Shown here: positions 61,763-64,000 of the stretch, piece after piece | Layout of the letters: the number at the start of each line of letters is the position of its first letter | How positions within the stretch are numbered: position 1 is the stretch's first letter | The notes under the pieces: model-generated | The model's input: only the letters and a program-made list of their open reading frames with translations | Told to the model about the DNA's origin: nothing | Database searches by the model: none | Program-made: the position numbers and the translations under genes | NCBI GenBank assembly: GCA_023390555.1 | Contig: JAEWCQ010000006.1 | Span: 1-64,000, forward strand | DNA: 64,000 nt | DNA from: Bacillota bacterium | GTDB lineage: Bacteria; Bacillota; Clostridia; Lachnospirales; Lachnospiraceae | Direction: 5' to 3'

Positions 61763-64000
61763 CTATTTCACCGTCACTTTGTAGGTCTTTTTTACTCCGT
61801 TACAGGTCACCGTGATCGTAGCCTTACCTTTTTTGATTCCCTTTACAACGCCCTTTGCACTGACTGTTGCAACCTTTTTATTGCTTGTTTTATAGGTAAT
61901 TGTTCCACTTGGTGACGCCGTTGCTTTAATTGTAACTGTCTTTTTTACTTTCACCGTACCGCTTGTCTTCGCCAGTGTCAGCGTCTGTTTTTTGACCGTT
62001 ACCTTATAAGTCTTTGATACGCCGTTACAGGTTACGGTAATGGTTGCCTTACCTGCTTTGATTCCTTTTACAACACCCTTTGCGCTGACTGTTGCAACCT
62101 TTTTATTGCTTGTTTTATAAGTAATCGTTCCGCCTGGAGTTGCCGTTGCCTTCACTGTAACTGTTTTGTTGACCGCTATCGTACCGCTTGTCTTTGTAAG
62201 CGTCAGAGAAGGTTTCTTCACAGTCACCTTACACGTTGCCGCTACACCGTTTGCCGTTGCCGTAATCGTCACCGTCCCGGCACTTTTTGCCGTGACAACG
62301 CCTGCTGCAGATACCGAAGCTATTTTGCTGTCACTGCTTTTCCATGTCACTGTTTTGCTATCGCCATGAATCGTTGCGAGCAGTTTCACAGAGGACGACA
62401 ATTTCCCCGTATAAATGGTCGCTGTTTTCTGCTGAATGCTGATTGTTGCCTGATCCAATGCACTGAGCGCCGCATTTAATGCGCTTGTCTGAGCATCAAT
62501 ATCCGCCTGAACTGCAGTCACTTTTTCCTGTATTGCCTGCGCTTTTATAATGGCTTCTGTCAACTTTGTAAAGGTGACGGCAGAATATTGACCGGAAGTA
62601 TTTTTCAGCGCCTGTGCTTTTGTAATCGCCGTATTCAGTGCACTCTTGTCATTTTTTTGTAATACCGCTGTAGAAAAATCTATTTTGAGGCGGGCGTCAT
62701 TGCTGCCTCCATTTGACCGGAGTTTGATTGCTGTCATCGCCGTATTTTCCGGAAGTACAAATGTGGTCTGCGTAATATGTCCCTCGCTGTCCTGCTCTGT
62801 CACAGCCGCATCTGCATAACCGCTTTCCGTCGGATACTGAATCCCTTCCGACCATGCCGTCACTCCGTAGACTGTCAATTCCTGTAAATTCAGATAAACA
62901 GCAATTTTTCCGTCTTCGCCAACCGCCAGAAATGTATGGCTGATGATACCATCCGACATAGATGCCTGATCTTTTGTGGCATGCCAGATATGTGCCTCCA
63001 CTGCATACAGACCTGCATCTAACACAGTGATTGCAACCTTCTCCAGTTTGCCGTTTGCCTTTATGGAAATTGTTGCGGTTCCCTGCTTTAATGCAGTCAC
63101 TTTACCATCCGCATCCACGGTTGCGACCGATGTATCAGAGGATTCAAATGACGCCTTTTTATCCACTGCAGTTTCATTTCCGGTCACTTCCGCAGTAATT
63201 GTATCAGAAGTACCGGTAACGATTGCCTGAACACTCTTTGTCACCGTGAGAGTTCCTTCTGTCTCTATTGCTTCCAGTGAACCAAAATCAAGTGCCAGTC
63301 TCGCTTCTGCGCTGACAGCATCTGCTTTGAATGCGATTCCGATGATACTTTCCGCATCATTTAGAGAAAGTCTCACCTGTGTTGGATGTCCTTCCTCATC
63401 TGTCTTAAGTATTTCTGTATCTGTCAACTGACCGTCACTGAAATATTTCAACTGACTTACATACTGTGTCAATCCATAGACTGTAAAAGGCTGCAGATTC
63501 AGATATACGTACAGGCTTCCGTTTTCATAGACTACCAGGTTTGCGGACGCAATTGCCGGATTTGTCATGGATAAGTCTGTTGTCGTTAACTTTATAAAGC
63601 TGGCATCCAGCGAATAAATCCCCGTATCGAGCACAGTTACCGCACAGGACGCCGAAGTACCGTTTGCGGTCACGGTTATCGTTGCAGTTCCCATTGCTGC
63701 TGCGGTGATATTTCCCTGTTCATCCACCGCTGCAACTGCAGGGTTCGAAGAAGAAAATTCTGCCGCTGCATCAAATCCGCTCTCCGGAAGTACCGCGGTT
63801 AATGTTTCCGTCTGCCCCGTTACGATGGTCATGGATGATTTGTCCAGAGAGATCGTTGACAGCGTGGCATTCGCATAATTGATGTATAGATATGCCGTCT
63901 CATTTGCCATCATGGAAAAGTCTGTCGTCATACTGAAATAAACGCCGTCCTCACCTTGCATCCCACTTGGGATCTCAATACTCATAATATCCGGTTTTTC
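61763..64000 (-). CDS. Shr-like NEAT/Big2 protein (5' end outside window)
   Basis: The reading frame is open to the right edge (EKPDIM precedes the first ATG at 63985), so the N-terminus is missing. Domain order in the visible 745 residues: end of a NEAT domain, Big2, NEAT (DASFIKLTTTDLSMTNPA), Big2, NEAT (IWHATKDQASMSDGIISHT), FIVAR helices, then three Big2 domains to the C-terminus. It ends TYKVTVK with no anchor. The NEAT copies keep the first SM motif but lack the later V-M-G Met found in the neighbouring protein. It probably captures heme from host hemoproteins outside the cell. First visible gene of the operon. Confidence 0.87.
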   Translation of the reverse strand, partial: EKPDIMSIEIPSGMQGEDGVYFSMTTDFSMMANETAYLYINYANATLSTISLDKSSMTIVTGQTETLTAVLPESGFDAAAEFSSSNPAVAAVDEQGNITAAAMGTATITVTANGTSASCAVTVLDTGIYSLDASFIKLTTTDLSMTNPAIASANLVVYENGSLYVYLNLQPFTVYGLTQYVSQLKYFSDGQLTDTEILKTDEEGHPTQVRLSLNDAESIIGIAFKADAVSAEARLALDFGSLEAIETEGTLTVTKSVQAIVTGTSDTITAEVTGNETAVDKKASFESSDTSVATVDADGKVTALKQGTATISIKANGKLEKVAITVLDAGLYAVEAHIWHATKDQASMSDGIISHTFLAVGEDGKIAVYLNLQELTVYGVTAWSEGIQYPTESGYADAAVTEQDSEGHITQTTFVLPENTAMTAIKLRSNGGSNDARLKIDFSTAVLQKNDKSALNTAITKAQALKNTSGQYSAVTFTKLTEAIIKAQAIQEKVTAVQADIDAQTSALNAALSALDQATISIQQKTATIYTGKLSSSVKLLATIHGDSKTVTWKSSDSKIASVSAAGVVTAKSAGTVTITATANGVAATCKVTVKKPSLTLTKTSGTIAVNKTVTVKATATPGGTITYKTSNKKVATVSAKGVVKGIKAGKATITVTCNGVSKTYKVTVKKQTLTLAKTSGTVKVKKTVTIKATASPSGTITYKTSNKKVATVSAKGVVKGIKKGKATITVTCNGVKKTYKVTVK
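61766..62215 (-). repeat. Tandem duplication of a Big2 module
   Basis: Two units of 75 codons (about 61766-61990 and 61991-62215) are nearly identical in protein (SNKKVATVSAKGVVKGIK in both) and very similar in DNA, indicating recent tandem duplication at the 3' end of the Shr-like gene. Confidence 0.8.

Overview
The window looks like a chromosomal segment of a Gram-positive gut-type Clostridia, most likely a Lachnospiraceae member. This rests on moderate GC content, AGGAGG-type ribosome binding sites, a single-membrane type IV pilus locus, NEAT/Shp heme-uptake proteins, SpaA/Cna-B and Big2 surface proteins, and a BcrA-type ABC/two-component module. No species is assigned. Nearly all genes are on the minus strand.

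Region 1 (1-10.15 kb) is a type IV pilus operon read right to left: pilB, pilT, pilC, a major pilin, the prepilin peptidase, a PilM-PilN fusion, a PilO-like protein, a minor prepilin, and a PilX-like protein that runs off the left edge. It starts directly behind the RNase P RNA gene (rnpB, 10.2-10.5 kb) with no visible terminator. Region 2 (10.6-19.1 kb) is housekeeping: a TGS-domain nucleoside kinase, then the macromolecular-synthesis block dgt-dnaG-rpoD-trmK-Nif3-like, and an aldo/keto reductase with two 4Fe-4S motifs.

Region 3 (19.3-24.1 kb) is a tRNA-anchored integration hot spot. tRNA-Leu(AAG) and tRNA-Leu(CAG) are divergent, each with a near-consensus promoter. The last 22 bases of tRNA-Leu(CAG) plus two flanking bases recur as a 24-bp direct repeat 3.8 kb downstream. 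Between the copies lies an AT-rich cargo: a membrane protein, a Swt1-type HEPN protein (RNVIAH motif) paired with a DUF5343-like protein, and an overlapping antitoxin/zeta-like kinase pair. A decayed tyrosine-recombinase C-terminus sits just outside the second copy. I read this as two successive integrations at one tRNA, the inner one being a small defence-type island with no integrase of its own.

Region 4 (24.1-33.2 kb) carries a Big2 secreted protein, a RecQ helicase with an unusual C-terminal domain resembling MutS domain I, and a large secreted GH16 beta-glucanase (four Big2 and about four CBM4/9-like modules) divergent from an AraC regulator. Region 5 (33.2-43.3 kb) is a run of accessory genes: an ArsR regulator, a flavodoxin-ferredoxin remnant, a BcrA-like ABC transporter with its two-component system, a ferredoxin, an orphan Ser/Thr/Asp-rich protein, a GrpB-family protein, an APH(3')-like kinase, and a DMT exporter/LysR pair.

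Region 6 (43.5-52.2 kb) is one 2810-residue surface adhesin. A promoter, a class I cyclic-di-GMP riboswitch (GEMM-I) and an intrinsic terminator precede it, so its expression should respond to c-di-GMP. Region 7 (52.2-64 kb) is a compact eight-gene heme-acquisition operon: a NEAT/Big2 protein cut by the right edge, a NEAT protein, Shp, an IsdE-like lipoprotein, a permease, an ATPase, and a CydDC-like ABC pair. Its order resembles the streptococcal shr-shp-sia/hts locus. Pili, the c-di-GMP-controlled adhesin, the secreted glucanase and heme capture together suggest a surface-attached host- or mucosa-associated lifestyle; this last point is inference.
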